From JAFKKF01 sp035651055 (lineage in GTDB: Bacteria; Pseudomonadota; Alphaproteobacteria; Rhizobiales; Kaistiaceae): a DNA stretch of 27,579 bases. The number at the start of each line of letters is the position of its first letter. The stretch's first letter is position 1. The stretch spans positions 1 through 27,579 of the forward strand of contig DASRGK010000134.1 in NCBI GenBank assembly GCA_035651055.1, in the 5' to 3' direction. This document shows positions 8,798-17,038 of this stretch, piece after piece. The position numbers and the translations under genes were made by a program. Below the pieces are notes generated by a model that had not been told where the DNA came from, ran no database searches, and worked only from the letters and a program-made list of their open reading frames with translations.

Positions 8798-9680
8798 CGC
8801 CACCTTGCCTCGCGCGGAGGCCAACTGGCCGCCGCTCCGCCGCCGGCCGGTGACCACCGAGGCCTTCGGCGTCCGCGTCGCGCTCATCGCGATTGCCGTC
8901 GTCTTCCTCGGCTTCTTCCTGCTCCTGCCGCTGGTAACGGTTTTCGTCGAGGCTTTCCGCGCCGGCGTCGGCCCCTACCTCGCCGCGCTTGCCGACAAGG
9001 ACGCCCTGTCGGCGATCAAGTTGACCCTGCTCATCGCCGCGATCTCGGTCCCTGCCAACCTCGTCTTCGGGGTTGCCGCGGCGTGGGCGATCGCGAAGTT
9101 CGAGTTCAAGGGAAAGAGCTTCCTCACCACCCTCATCGATCTGCCCTTCTCGGTCTCGCCGGTGACCTCGGGCCTGATCTACGTCCTCATCTTCGGCGCC
9201 CAGGGCTATCTCGGTCCGTGGCTCACCGGCCACGGCGTCCACGTCATCTTCGCGGTGCCGGGCATCGTGCTCGCGACGATCTTCGTCACTTTCCCCTTCG
9301 TCGCCCGCGAACTGATCCCGACCATGCAGGCCCAGGGCACGCTCGACGAGGAGGCCGCGGTTTCCCTCGGCGCCGGCGGCCTCCGCACCTTCTTCCGCGT
9401 GACGCTGCCCAACATCAAATGGGCGCTCCTCTACGGCGTGCTCCTCTGCAATGCCCGCGCGATGGGCGAATTCGGAGCGGTTTCGGTGGTCTCCGGCAAG
9501 ATCCGCGGCGAGACCAATACGATGCCGCTGCAGGTCGAGATTCTCTACAACGAGTACGAATATGGCGCCGCTTTCGCGGTCGCCTCGCTCCTCGCGCTCC
9601 TCGCCCTGGTCACGCTGGCGGTGAAGACTTTCCTCGAATGGCGCTACTCCGACGAGATTGCCGCCAACGTCCGGCACTAG
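8790..9680 (+). CDS. cysW: Sulfate ABC transporter permease CysW
   Basis: The second permease, 296 residues, inner membrane, with a cytoplasmic N-terminus (about 1-27) followed by about six membrane helices. The EAA loop reads EEAAVSLGAGGLRTFFRVTLP at about residues 190-210, and NARAMGEFGAVSVVSGKIRG is the characteristic CysW segment. IDLPFSVSPVTSGLIYVL further supports the sulfate permease family. The start overlaps the cysT end by 8 bases, and cysA follows within about 11 bases. Confidence 0.95.
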   Translation: MSDATLPRAEANWPPLRRRPVTTEAFGVRVALIAIAVVFLGFFLLLPLVTVFVEAFRAGVGPYLAALADKDALSAIKLTLLIAAISVPANLVFGVAAAWAIAKFEFKGKSFLTTLIDLPFSVSPVTSGLIYVLIFGAQGYLGPWLTGHGVHVIFAVPGIVLATIFVTFPFVARELIPTMQAQGTLDEEAAVSLGAGGLRTFFRVTLPNIKWALLYGVLLCNARAMGEFGAVSVVSGKIRGETNTMPLQVEILYNEYEYGAAFAVASLLALLALVTLAVKTFLEWRYSDEIAANVRH

Positions 9681-9690
9681 GGGGATGAAG

Positions 9691-10860
9691 ATGGCGATGG
9701 ACGCACTGGTACGATCTGATGTGAACTACGCCCTCTTCCGGGCGGCGGCGGTCGGGCCGGCCGTGGCGGTGACGAGGGGCTTGCCGGTGGACGTATCGGT
9801 TGAAAACGTCATCAAGGCGTTCGGCGTCACGCCGGCGCTGCATGGCGTTTCGCTGGACATCCGTTCCGGTGAGCTGGTCGCGCTGCTCGGCCCTTCCGGT
9901 TCCGGCAAGACGACGCTGCTCCGCATCCTTGCCGGCCTCGACCTGCCCACCGAGGGCCGCGTCATGTTCGGCGGCGAGGACGCTCTCCGCCTGTCGGTGC
10001 AGCAGCGGAACGTCGGCTTCGTCTTCCAGAACTACGCCCTCTTCCGGCATATGAAGGTCTTCGATAACATCGCGTTTGGCCTGACCGTGCGCCCCGGCCG
10101 CACGCGTCCGTCGCGCGCCGAGATCAGGAAACGCGTCCTCGAACTCCTCGACCTCGTCCAGTTGACCGGCCTCGGCGAGCGCTATCCGTCGCAATTGTCG
10201 GGCGGCCAGCGCCAGCGCGTCGCGCTCGCCCGCGCCATGGCGATCGAGCCCCGCATCCTCCTTCTCGACGAGCCGTTCGGAGCGCTCGACGCCAAGGTGC
10301 GGCGCGAGCTCCGCCGGTGGCTGCGCGAGATCCACGACCAGACCGGGCACACCACCGTCTTCGTCACCCACGACCAGGAGGAGGCGATCGAACTCGCCGA
10401 CCGTATCGTCATCCTCAACCAGGGCAAGATCGAGCAGGTCGGCACGCCGGACGAAATCTACGACCGCCCGGCGACCCCCTTCGTCGCCGGCTTCATCGGC
10501 GAGACCAACCTCCTGCCGGTCAACTACGAGTCCGGCAAGCTCTTCCTCGACGACCGTCCGATCGAGATTGCCACCCCCGCCGGCCCTGATGGCCCGCGTC
10601 TTCTCGTGTTCCGTCCGCACGACATCGAACTGCTCGGCAACCGGCCGGGCGGCATCGCCGGCGTCATCTCCTCGGAGCGCCGCCACGGTGCCGTCCGCCG
10701 CCTCGAAGTCGAAATCGGCATGCGCCGCCATCGCCTCGAGATCGACGTGCCCTCCGATCACCCGAAGTCCCGGAAGGGCGACCGGGTGAGCGTCCTCCCC
10801 AGCCGCTGGTGGCTCTTCGACGGGCCGCCCGGCGACAAGGCCGAGGCCCCGAAGGCGTAG
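9691..10860 (+). CDS. cysA: Sulfate ABC transporter ATP-binding protein CysA
   Basis: The ATPase that drives the CysT/CysW channel. Walker A (GPSGSGKTT), Q-loop (FQNYALFRHM), signature LSGGQRQRVALARA, Walker B LLLDEPFGALD and the H-loop VTHDQEEA are all intact. A C-terminal regulatory domain (from about residue 270) follows. The start is uncertain. ATG 9691 has AGGGGG at 6 bases and gives 389 residues with an unusual ~35-residue N-terminal extension. GTG 9787 has GAGGGG at 7 bases and gives 357 residues, the usual family length. The extension contains NYALFR, encoded by 19 bases identical to the Q-loop coding sequence downstream (9723-9741 versus 10028-10046). This is the last gene of the transport operon. 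Confidence 0.94.
   Translation: MAMDALVRSDVNYALFRAAAVGPAVAVTRGLPVDVSVENVIKAFGVTPALHGVSLDIRSGELVALLGPSGSGKTTLLRILAGLDLPTEGRVMFGGEDALRLSVQQRNVGFVFQNYALFRHMKVFDNIAFGLTVRPGRTRPSRAEIRKRVLELLDLVQLTGLGERYPSQLSGGQRQRVALARAMAIEPRILLLDEPFGALDAKVRRELRRWLREIHDQTGHTTVFVTHDQEEAIELADRIVILNQGKIEQVGTPDEIYDRPATPFVAGFIGETNLLPVNYESGKLFLDDRPIEIATPAGPDGPRLLVFRPHDIELLGNRPGGIAGVISSERRHGAVRRLEVEIGMRRHRLEIDVPSDHPKSRKGDRVSVLPSRWWLFDGPPGDKAEAPKA
9723..9741 (+). repeat. 19-base duplicate of the cysA Q-loop coding sequence (copy at 10028-10046)
   Basis: GAACTACGCCCTCTTCCGG occurs once in the cysA N-terminal extension and again, in the same reading frame, in the Q-loop region. Both encode NYALFR. Flanking bases do not match. 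Confidence 0.6.
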
Positions 10861-10947
10861 TCAGGTCGGACGACTCCCACGCTGGGCGTAGGGTGCGGCC
10901 GGGCATCCGCACAGATGCGCCGCCGGGACGGTACTCCGCGTTTCCGG

Positions 10948-11013
10948 TTGCGTCCGCCCCCATTCGCGCCTATATCGGCCGGCGTCACCCTCAAAACGAT
11001 CCGATCGTTTGAG
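10948..11013 (+). promoter_or_regulatory. Promoter with dyad element upstream of rimP
   Basis: TTGCGT (10948-10953), a 17-base spacer and TATATC (10971-10976) form a plausible promoter for the rimP-nusA-infB operon. Just downstream, around +8 to +31, is a near-perfect dyad (10990-11013) with arms CTCAAAACGATC and GATCGTTTGAG that differ by one extra A. The central gap of one base makes it more like a protein operator than an RNA hairpin. The 213-base gap between cysA and rimP contains no gene; a weak GCCCG-N7-CGGGC hairpin (11029-11045) follows the dyad. Confidence 0.45.
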
Positions 11014-11073
11014 AGTGGGTCCGCCCGGGCCCGCTCCTTTCGGGCTTAGCCGATCGGGTCAGGGAAAACGCCG

Positions 11074-11670
11074 TTGCAGCCGTCGCAGGACGAGGAAGAC
11101 CGCATCATTACCGAAACCGGCCTCGAGGCCCGGGTCGCGCATGTCGTCGAGCCGGTGATCGAAGGGCTCGGCTTCCGCCTGGTGCGCGTCAAGATTTCGG
11201 CGATGAACGGCACCACGGTGCAGATCATGGCCGAGCGCCCGGACGGCACCATGACCGTCGGCGATTGCGAGACGCTGTCGCGCGATCTTTCGCCGGCCCT
11301 CGATGTCGAGGACCCGATGGACCGCGCCTATCACCTCGAAGTCTCCTCGCCCGGCATCGACCGTCCGCTCGTCCGCCGCGGCGATTTCGTCCGCTGGCAG
11401 GGCCACGTGGCGAAGGTAGAACTGGAACGCGCCGCCGAGGGCGGCCGCAAGCGCTTCAAGGGCGTGCTCGGTGGCCTCGACGGCGATCGCGTCGCCCTCG
11501 CTATGGAAGACGGCGCCACCGTTTCGCTGCCGCTTGCCGATATCGGCGAGGCCCGTCTCGTGCTTACCGACGAACTGATCCGCGAGACGCTCGCACGCGA
11601 GAAACGCAAAGCCCGCGAACGACAGCAATTGACCGGTGCCCATGAGGCTCCGGCCGCAAGGGAGAACTGA
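11074..11670 (+). CDS. rimP: Ribosome maturation factor RimP
   Basis: RimP assists assembly of the 30S subunit. The 198-residue protein shows the N-terminal domain with EPVIEGLGFRLVRVK and the family signature LEVSSPGIDRPL (about residues 87-98), then the SH3-like C-terminal domain. A basic tail (REKRKARERQQ) ends the protein. The start is TTG 11074 with AGGGAA 8 bases upstream; no ATG lies before the conserved region. nusA begins one base after the stop codon. This is the first gene of the conserved rimP-nusA-ylxR-infB operon. Confidence 0.95.
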   Translation: MQPSQDEEDRIITETGLEARVAHVVEPVIEGLGFRLVRVKISAMNGTTVQIMAERPDGTMTVGDCETLSRDLSPALDVEDPMDRAYHLEVSSPGIDRPLVRRGDFVRWQGHVAKVELERAAEGGRKRFKGVLGGLDGDRVALAMEDGATVSLPLADIGEARLVLTDELIRETLAREKRKARERQQLTGAHEAPAAREN

Positions 11671-11671
11671 A

Positions 11672-13282
11672 ATGGCCGTCAGTGCCAACCGACTTGAACT
11701 CCTCCAGATCGCCGATGCGGTCGCCCGCGAAAAGGCGATCGACCGGATGATCGTCGTCGCCGCGATGGAGGACGCGATCCAGAAGGCCGCCCGCTCGCGC
11801 TACGGCTCGGAAACCGACGTGCGCGCCGAGATCAACCCGAAGACCGGCGAGATCAAGCTGCAGCGCCTTCTCAAGGTCTCCGAGCAGATCGAGAACCCGG
11901 CTACCGATATCCTGGTCGAGGATGCCCGCCGCCGGAACCCGGCCGCCCAGGTCGGCGATTTCATTGCCGAGCCGCTGCCGCCCATGGATTACGGCCGCAT
12001 AGCCGCCCAGTCGGCGAAGCAGGTCATCGTCCAGAAGGTCCGCGAGGCCGAGCGCGACCGCCAGTACGAGGAGTTCAAGGATCGCATCGGCGAGATCGTC
12101 AACGGCCAGGTGAAGCGGGTCGAATACGGCAACGTCATCGTCGATCTCGGCCGCGGCGAGGCGATCGTGCGCCGCGACGAGCTGATCCCGCGCGAGACCT
12201 TCCGCTACGGCGACCGCATTCGCGCCTACATCTACGATGTCCGCCGCGAGCAGCGCGGACCGCAGATATTCCTGTCGCGCACCCATCCCCAGTTCATGGC
12301 CAAGCTCTTCGCCCAGGAAGTCCCCGAGATCTACGACGGCATCATCGAGGTGAAATCGGTCGCCCGCGATCCCGGCAGCCGCGCCAAGATCGCCGTCATC
12401 TCGCGCGATTCCTCCATCGATCCGGTCGGCGCCTGCGTCGGCATGCGCGGCAGCCGCGTCCAGGCAGTGGTGAACGAGCTGCAGGGCGAGAAGATCGACA
12501 TCATTCCGTGGTCGCAGGACCCCGCCACTTTCATCGTCAATGCGCTCCAGCCGGCCGAAGTCGCCAAGGTGGTGCTTGACGAGGACGCCGAGCGCATTGA
12601 GGTGGTCGTGCCGGACGAGCAGCTTTCCCTCGCCATCGGCCGCCGCGGTCAGAACGTCCGCCTCGCCTCGCAGCTGACCGGCTGGGACATCGACATCCTC
12701 ACCGAGCAGGAAGAGTCGGAGCGGCGCCAGAAGGAGTTCCAGGAGCGCAGCCAGCTCTTCATCACCGCGCTCGATGTCGATGAGGTGGTCGGCCAGCTGC
12801 TTGCCTCGGAAGGCTTCGCCTCGATCGAGGAGATCGCCTTCGTCGAGCTGGACGAGCTTGCCGGCATCGAAGGCTTCGACGAGGACACGGCGGTCGAGCT
12901 GCAGACCCGCGCCCGCGACTATCTGGCCAAGCTCGAGGCCGAGCAGGACGAGGAGCGCAAGGCGCTCGGCGTCGAGGATGCGCTGAAGGAAGTGCCCGGC
13001 GTCAGCACTGCCATGCTGGTCGCCCTCGGCAAGGGCGACGTCAAGACGGTCGAGGATTTCGCCGGCCTGGTCCCGGACGACGTTGTCGGCTGGAGCGAGC
13101 GCAAGGACGGCGAGACCGTCCGCCACGCCGGCATCCTCGACGGCTTCAACCTGTCGCGGGCCGACGCCGAGGCGATGATCATGCAGGCCCGCCTCAAGGC
13201 CGGCTGGGTCACCGAGGCCGATCTCAATCCGCCGGAGCCGGAAGTGGCCGAAGCGGAAGCGCCGAGCATCGTGGCCGGATAG
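11672..13282 (+). CDS. nusA: Transcription termination/antitermination factor NusA
   Basis: NusA binds RNA polymerase and nascent RNA and modulates pausing, termination and rRNA antitermination. The 536-residue protein has an N-terminal polymerase-binding domain (about 1-130), an S1 domain (about 135-200, GQVKRVEYGNVIVDLG), two KH domains (about 230-345, including DPVGACVGMRGSRVQ and LAIGRRGQNVRLA) and helix-hairpin-helix C-terminal repeats (about 360-515). ATG 11672 is preceded by AAGGGAG and gives the family N-terminus MAVSANRLELLQIADAVA. A short acidic tail follows the repeats. Confidence 0.97.
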   Translation: MAVSANRLELLQIADAVAREKAIDRMIVVAAMEDAIQKAARSRYGSETDVRAEINPKTGEIKLQRLLKVSEQIENPATDILVEDARRRNPAAQVGDFIAEPLPPMDYGRIAAQSAKQVIVQKVREAERDRQYEEFKDRIGEIVNGQVKRVEYGNVIVDLGRGEAIVRRDELIPRETFRYGDRIRAYIYDVRREQRGPQIFLSRTHPQFMAKLFAQEVPEIYDGIIEVKSVARDPGSRAKIAVISRDSSIDPVGACVGMRGSRVQAVVNELQGEKIDIIPWSQDPATFIVNALQPAEVAKVVLDEDAERIEVVVPDEQLSLAIGRRGQNVRLASQLTGWDIDILTEQEESERRQKEFQERSQLFITALDVDEVVGQLLASEGFASIEEIAFVELDELAGIEGFDEDTAVELQTRARDYLAKLEAEQDEERKALGVEDALKEVPGVSTAMLVALGKGDVKTVEDFAGLVPDDVVGWSERKDGETVRHAGILDGFNLSRADAEAMIMQARLKAGWVTEADLNPPEPEVAEAEAPSIVAG

Positions 13283-13293
13283 GGAGCAGCCAT

Positions 13294-13941
13294 TTGGAGC
13301 ACGCCGGAAAAGCGACCGAGCGGACCTGCATCGTGACCAGGCAGACCATGCCCGAGGCGCGGCTGATCCGTTTTGTCGCCGGGCCCGATGGCGAGGTCGT
13401 CCCCGACCTCCGTCGCCGGCTTCCCGGGCGCGGTGCCTGGGTGACCGCGAGCGCCGATGCCGTGCGGACTGCCGAGAAGAAGAAGCTCTTCGGGCGGGCT
13501 CTGCAGGCTCAGGTCAGCGTCACGCCGGGCCTCGCCGACCGGATCGAAACCCAGCTTGAGGCGGCCGTCGGCTCGGCCCTGTCGCTGGCGCGGAAAGCCG
13601 GCAACGTGGTTAGCGGCTTCGCCAAGGTCGAGGCGGCGCTCGCCAAGGGCGGGGTTGTCGCCCTTGTTCATGCGGCGGACGCTGCCGGGGATGGGGTGCG
13701 GAAACTCACGGCTCTCGCCCGCCGGCGGGGCGAAACCGTCCCGGCGCTACGCCTGAAGCGCGAGCAATTGGATTTGGCATTTGGCGAGGCTAATGTGGTA
13801 CATGCTGCACTGCTCGCCGGGCCGGCGAGCGATAATGTGCTCTCGCGCGCCGTAGCCCTTGCCGCCTTTCGCGGCGGGGGAGACACCCTTGAGGGCGCCG
13901 CTGACACGCCCGAAGCACTGACGCGAGACGCAGGACCGTAG
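13294..13941 (+). CDS. YlxR (DUF448) fused to an L7Ae-like RNA-binding domain
   Basis: A 215-residue protein with an N-terminal YlxR/DUF448 domain (TERTCIVTRQTMPEARLIRFV and LPGRGAWV, about residues 7-75) and a C-terminal L7Ae/YlxQ-like segment (about 85-185, SALSLARKAGNVVSGFAKVE). In Firmicutes these are separate genes (ylxR, ylxQ) in the same nusA-infB operon; the fusion is usual for alphaproteobacteria. Both domains bind RNA, and YlxR has been linked to RNase P. The start is TTG 13294 with AGGGAG at about 10 bases; it follows nusA after 11 bases and precedes infB by 6. The function here is inferred from family and position only. Confidence 0.9.
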   Translation: MEHAGKATERTCIVTRQTMPEARLIRFVAGPDGEVVPDLRRRLPGRGAWVTASADAVRTAEKKKLFGRALQAQVSVTPGLADRIETQLEAAVGSALSLARKAGNVVSGFAKVEAALAKGGVVALVHAADAAGDGVRKLTALARRRGETVPALRLKREQLDLAFGEANVVHAALLAGPASDNVLSRAVALAAFRGGGDTLEGAADTPEALTRDAGP

Positions 13942-13947
13942 GAACGC

Positions 13948-16515
13948 ATGACGGATAAGACCACTTCGGGCGACAAGACAATCGTCGTTGCCCCCAAGAA
14001 AACTCTGGGCCTGAAGCCGCGCGGCGTCGAGCGCGACACGGTGCGCCAGAGCTTCTCGCATGGCCGCACCAACATGGTGCAGGTCGAGCGCAAGAAGCGC
14101 CGGATTCCCCTGCCCGGCGAGAAGCCGGAGGTCGCCGCCCCCGTTGCCCGCGCCGCCGCGCCCGCCGTCGAGCCCGCGCCCGCGCCTGCGGTTCACCGGC
14201 CCGAGCCGCCGGCGTCGAACCGCGCCGGCCTGGTTCTTCGCCAGCTTTCCACCGACGAGCTCGATGCCCGCGCCCGTGCGCTCGCCGACGCCAAGGTCCA
14301 TGAGGCCGAAGAGCGTCGCGAGGCCGAGGCCGCCGCCAGCCGCCGCGCCCAGGAACAGGCCCGTCTCACCCGCGAGCGCGAGGAGGCCGAGCGCCGCCAG
14401 GCCGAGGAGGAGCATCGCCGGAAGGCCGAGGAGGCGACCCGCCAGCGCGCCGAGGAAGCCGCTCGCAAGCGTTTCGGCGAAGAGGAGCGCAAGGCCGAGG
14501 CCGCCCGTCCCGGCAAGGCGGTGGTGCCCGAGCCCGAGGACGACGAGCGTCCGTCAGGTCTGCGCGGCCGGGTCAAGGTTGCCCGTCCCGCCGAACCCAA
14601 GCCCGTCAAGCGCACGGTCGACGACCGCCGCCGCGGCAAGCTCACGCTCGGCAACGCGCTCGACGACAGCGAACGCGAGCGTTCGCTTGCCTCCGTCCGC
14701 CGCCGCCGCGAGCGCGAGCGGGCGCGGGCGCTCGAACAGGGTCCGCGCGAGAAGATCGTCCATGAGGTCGTGGTTCCCGAGACCATCACCATCCAGGAAC
14801 TCGCCAACCGCATGGCTGAGCGCGCCGTCGAGGTCATCAAGTACCTGATGAAGCAGGGCCAGCTGCTGAAGGCCAACGACATCATCGATGCCGACCTCGC
14901 CGAGATCATCGCGGCCGAGTTCGGTCATTCGGTGCGCCGCGTCGCCGAGTCCGACGTCGAGGAAGGCCTGTTCGCCAAGCCCGACGCCGAGGCCGACCTG
15001 GTGCCGCGCGCGCCGGTCGTGACCATCATGGGCCACGTCGACCACGGCAAGACCTCGCTCCTCGACGCCATCCGCAAGACCAATGTCGTCGCTGGCGAGG
15101 CGGGTGGCATCACCCAGCATATCGGCGCCTACCAGGTCGAGCATAACGGCCACAAGATCACCTTCATCGATACGCCCGGCCACGCCGCGTTCACCGCCAT
15201 GCGCGCCCGCGGCGCCAAGGTGACCGACATCGTCGTTCTGGTGGTTGCCGCCGATGACGGCGTCATGCCGCAGACGGTCGAGGCCATCAATCACGCCCGC
15301 GCCGCCCAGGTTCCGATCATCGTGGCGATCAACAAGATCGACAAGCCGAACGTCGATCCGCAGCGCGTCCGCACCGAGCTTCTCCAGCACGAGGTGTTCG
15401 TCGAGACGATGGGCGGCGAGGTCCTCGATGTCGAAGTCTCGGCGGTAAAGGGCACCAATCTCGACAGGCTGCTCGACACCATCCTCCTCCAGTCGGAAGT
15501 CCTCGAGCTGCGCGCCAACCCGAACCGCGATGCCGAAGGCACCGTTATCGAGGCCAAGCTCGACCGCGGGCGCGGCGCGGTGGCGACCGTGCTGGTCCAG
15601 CGCGGCACGCTCCATGTCGGCGAAATCCTTGTCGCCGGCGCCGACTGGGGCCGCGTCCGCGCGCTCGTCGATGATCGCGGCCGTCCGATCGAATCGGCCG
15701 GCCCCTCGACCCCGGTAGAGGTGCTCGGCTTCCAGGGCGCGCCGGACGCCGGCGACCGTTTTGCCGTCGTCGAATCGGAGGCGCGCGCCCGCGAGGTCAC
15801 CGATTACCGCGCCCGCCAGAAGCGCGAAAAGGCCCAGGCCCGCCTCACCGGCGCCCGCGGCTCGCTCGAGCAGATGATGACCCAGCTTCAGGCGAGCGGG
15901 CAGAAGGTGTTTCCGCTCGTCATCAAGGGCGACGTGCAGGGCTCGGTCGAGGCGATCACCCAGGCGCTTGAGAGCCTCGGCACCAACGAAGTCACCGCCC
16001 GCATCATTCACGCCGGCGTCGGCGGCGTCACTGAGTCCGATGTGACGCTGGCGGCCTCCTCGGGCGCCGCCATCATCGGCTTCAACGTCCGCGCCAACGG
16101 TCAGGCCCGCACCCTTGCCGAGCAGGAAGGCGTCGAGATCCGCTACTACAACATCATCTACAACCTGGTGGATGACGTGAAGGCGGCTATGTCGGGCCTG
16201 CTTTCGCCGGAACGGCGGGAGACCATGCTGGGCAATGCCGAAATTCTGGAGATCTTCAACATCTCCAAGGTTGGCAAGATCGCCGGCTGCCGCGTCACCG
16301 ACGGCGTCGTCCAGCGCGGCGCCAACGTCCGCCTCATCCGCGACAACGTCGTCATCCACGAAGGCAAGCTCGCCACGCTCAAGCGTTTCAAGGACGAGGT
16401 GCGCGAGGTGCCCGCCGGCCAGGAATGCGGCATGGCCTTCGAGAAATACGAGGACATGCGGGTCGGCGACGTGATCGAGTGCTACCGGGTCGAGGAGGTC
16501 GCGCGCACGCTCTGA
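13948..16515 (+). CDS. infB: Translation initiation factor IF-2
   Basis: IF-2 is the GTPase that places initiator tRNA on the 30S subunit and drives subunit joining. The 855 residues comprise a short basic N-terminal segment, a Glu/Arg/Ala-rich coiled coil (about 105-195), an IF2_N domain (about 275-325, ITIQELANRMAERAVEVIKYL), the G domain and the C-terminal IF2 domains. GTPase motifs are complete: GHVDHGKT (about 362-369), DTPGHAAF, NKID (about 462-465) and SAVKG. The ATG 13948 is preceded by AGGAACGC. In many bacteria infB is followed directly by rbfA; here an acetyltransferase gene intervenes. Confidence 0.97.
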   Translation: MTDKTTSGDKTIVVAPKKTLGLKPRGVERDTVRQSFSHGRTNMVQVERKKRRIPLPGEKPEVAAPVARAAAPAVEPAPAPAVHRPEPPASNRAGLVLRQLSTDELDARARALADAKVHEAEERREAEAAASRRAQEQARLTREREEAERRQAEEEHRRKAEEATRQRAEEAARKRFGEEERKAEAARPGKAVVPEPEDDERPSGLRGRVKVARPAEPKPVKRTVDDRRRGKLTLGNALDDSERERSLASVRRRRERERARALEQGPREKIVHEVVVPETITIQELANRMAERAVEVIKYLMKQGQLLKANDIIDADLAEIIAAEFGHSVRRVAESDVEEGLFAKPDAEADLVPRAPVVTIMGHVDHGKTSLLDAIRKTNVVAGEAGGITQHIGAYQVEHNGHKITFIDTPGHAAFTAMRARGAKVTDIVVLVVAADDGVMPQTVEAINHARAAQVPIIVAINKIDKPNVDPQRVRTELLQHEVFVETMGGEVLDVEVSAVKGTNLDRLLDTILLQSEVLELRANPNRDAEGTVIEAKLDRGRGAVATVLVQRGTLHVGEILVAGADWGRVRALVDDRGRPIESAGPSTPVEVLGFQGAPDAGDRFAVVESEARAREVTDYRARQKREKAQARLTGARGSLEQMMTQLQASGQKVFPLVIKGDVQGSVEAITQALESLGTNEVTARIIHAGVGGVTESDVTLAASSGAAIIGFNVRANGQARTLAEQEGVEIRYYNIIYNLVDDVKAAMSGLLSPERRETMLGNAEILEIFNISKVGKIAGCRVTDGVVQRGANVRLIRDNVVIHEGKLATLKRFKDEVREVPAGQECGMAFEKYEDMRVGDVIECYRVEEVARTL

Positions 16516-16549
16516 GCGCGGCTTCGTTCATCCCTTGGGAGCTCTGCCC

Positions 16550-17038
16550 ATGACGGCAGCGATCGAGGTGCGCCGTCTCACCGAGGCGGATCCCGATCTC
16601 CTGCGAGAGATCGTCGCGATGTTGCCGGCGCCCGAGTGGCGCGGCGACAGCGTCCCGTCGCAGGCGCACCTTGCCCGCGTTCTGCACGAGGGCACCTACA
16701 TCGTCGCCGCACTGGCCGGCCGCAAGCCCGCCGGGTTCGCCTCCGCCTATCGCTTCCCCGCGGTCACCGCGCAATCCGATCTCGCCTGCATTTACGACGT
16801 GTTCGTCGCCGAGCAATGGCGCGGCCAGGGCATCGGGCGGCGCATGCTGGATCGCCTGCTTGCCGATTTGAAGGCGGACGGAGTCTCGGAGGCCTGGGTT
16901 GGCACCGACCCGGATAACCGTGCGGCCCGCCGCCTTTACGCCGCGGCCGGTGCCTGCGCCGCGGAGGAATACGTCCAGTTCGAATTCGTCTTTGAGGCCC
17001 CGAAGGCGGCCCGCCGCGCCGAGGGAGTGAGGCCGTGA
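16550..17038 (+). CDS. GNAT-family N-acetyltransferase between infB and rbfA
   Basis: A 162-residue single-domain GNAT enzyme that would transfer an acetyl group from acetyl-CoA. The acetyl-CoA loop is RGQGIG (91-96) in VFVAEQWRGQGIGRRMLDRL, followed by GTDPDNRAARRLYAAAGA (118-135), a typical C-terminal GNAT motif. The layout loosely resembles the AAC(3)-I aminoglycoside acetyltransferase group (YDVFVAE, final EYVQFEF), but that similarity does not establish substrate. ATG 16550 has GGGAGC upstream. The gene lies 34 bases after infB and its stop overlaps the rbfA GTG start by 4 bases, so it is co-translated with ribosome assembly genes. A protein or ribosomal substrate is possible but unproven. 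Confidence 0.9.
   Translation: MTAAIEVRRLTEADPDLLREIVAMLPAPEWRGDSVPSQAHLARVLHEGTYIVAALAGRKPAGFASAYRFPAVTAQSDLACIYDVFVAEQWRGQGIGRRMLDRLLADLKADGVSEAWVGTDPDNRAARRLYAAAGACAAEEYVQFEFVFEAPKAARRAEGVRP

Noticed and set aside
11564..13126. 520-codon antisense frame over nusA, and similar ones over infB and pnp
   Set aside because: They mirror highly conserved genes and show no domain or start signal. They are a compositional effect of high GC.
16550..17038. Aminoglycoside resistance gene of the AAC(3)-I type
   Set aside because: There is general resemblance only. The operon position argues for a housekeeping role, and GNAT substrates cannot be read from this level of similarity.
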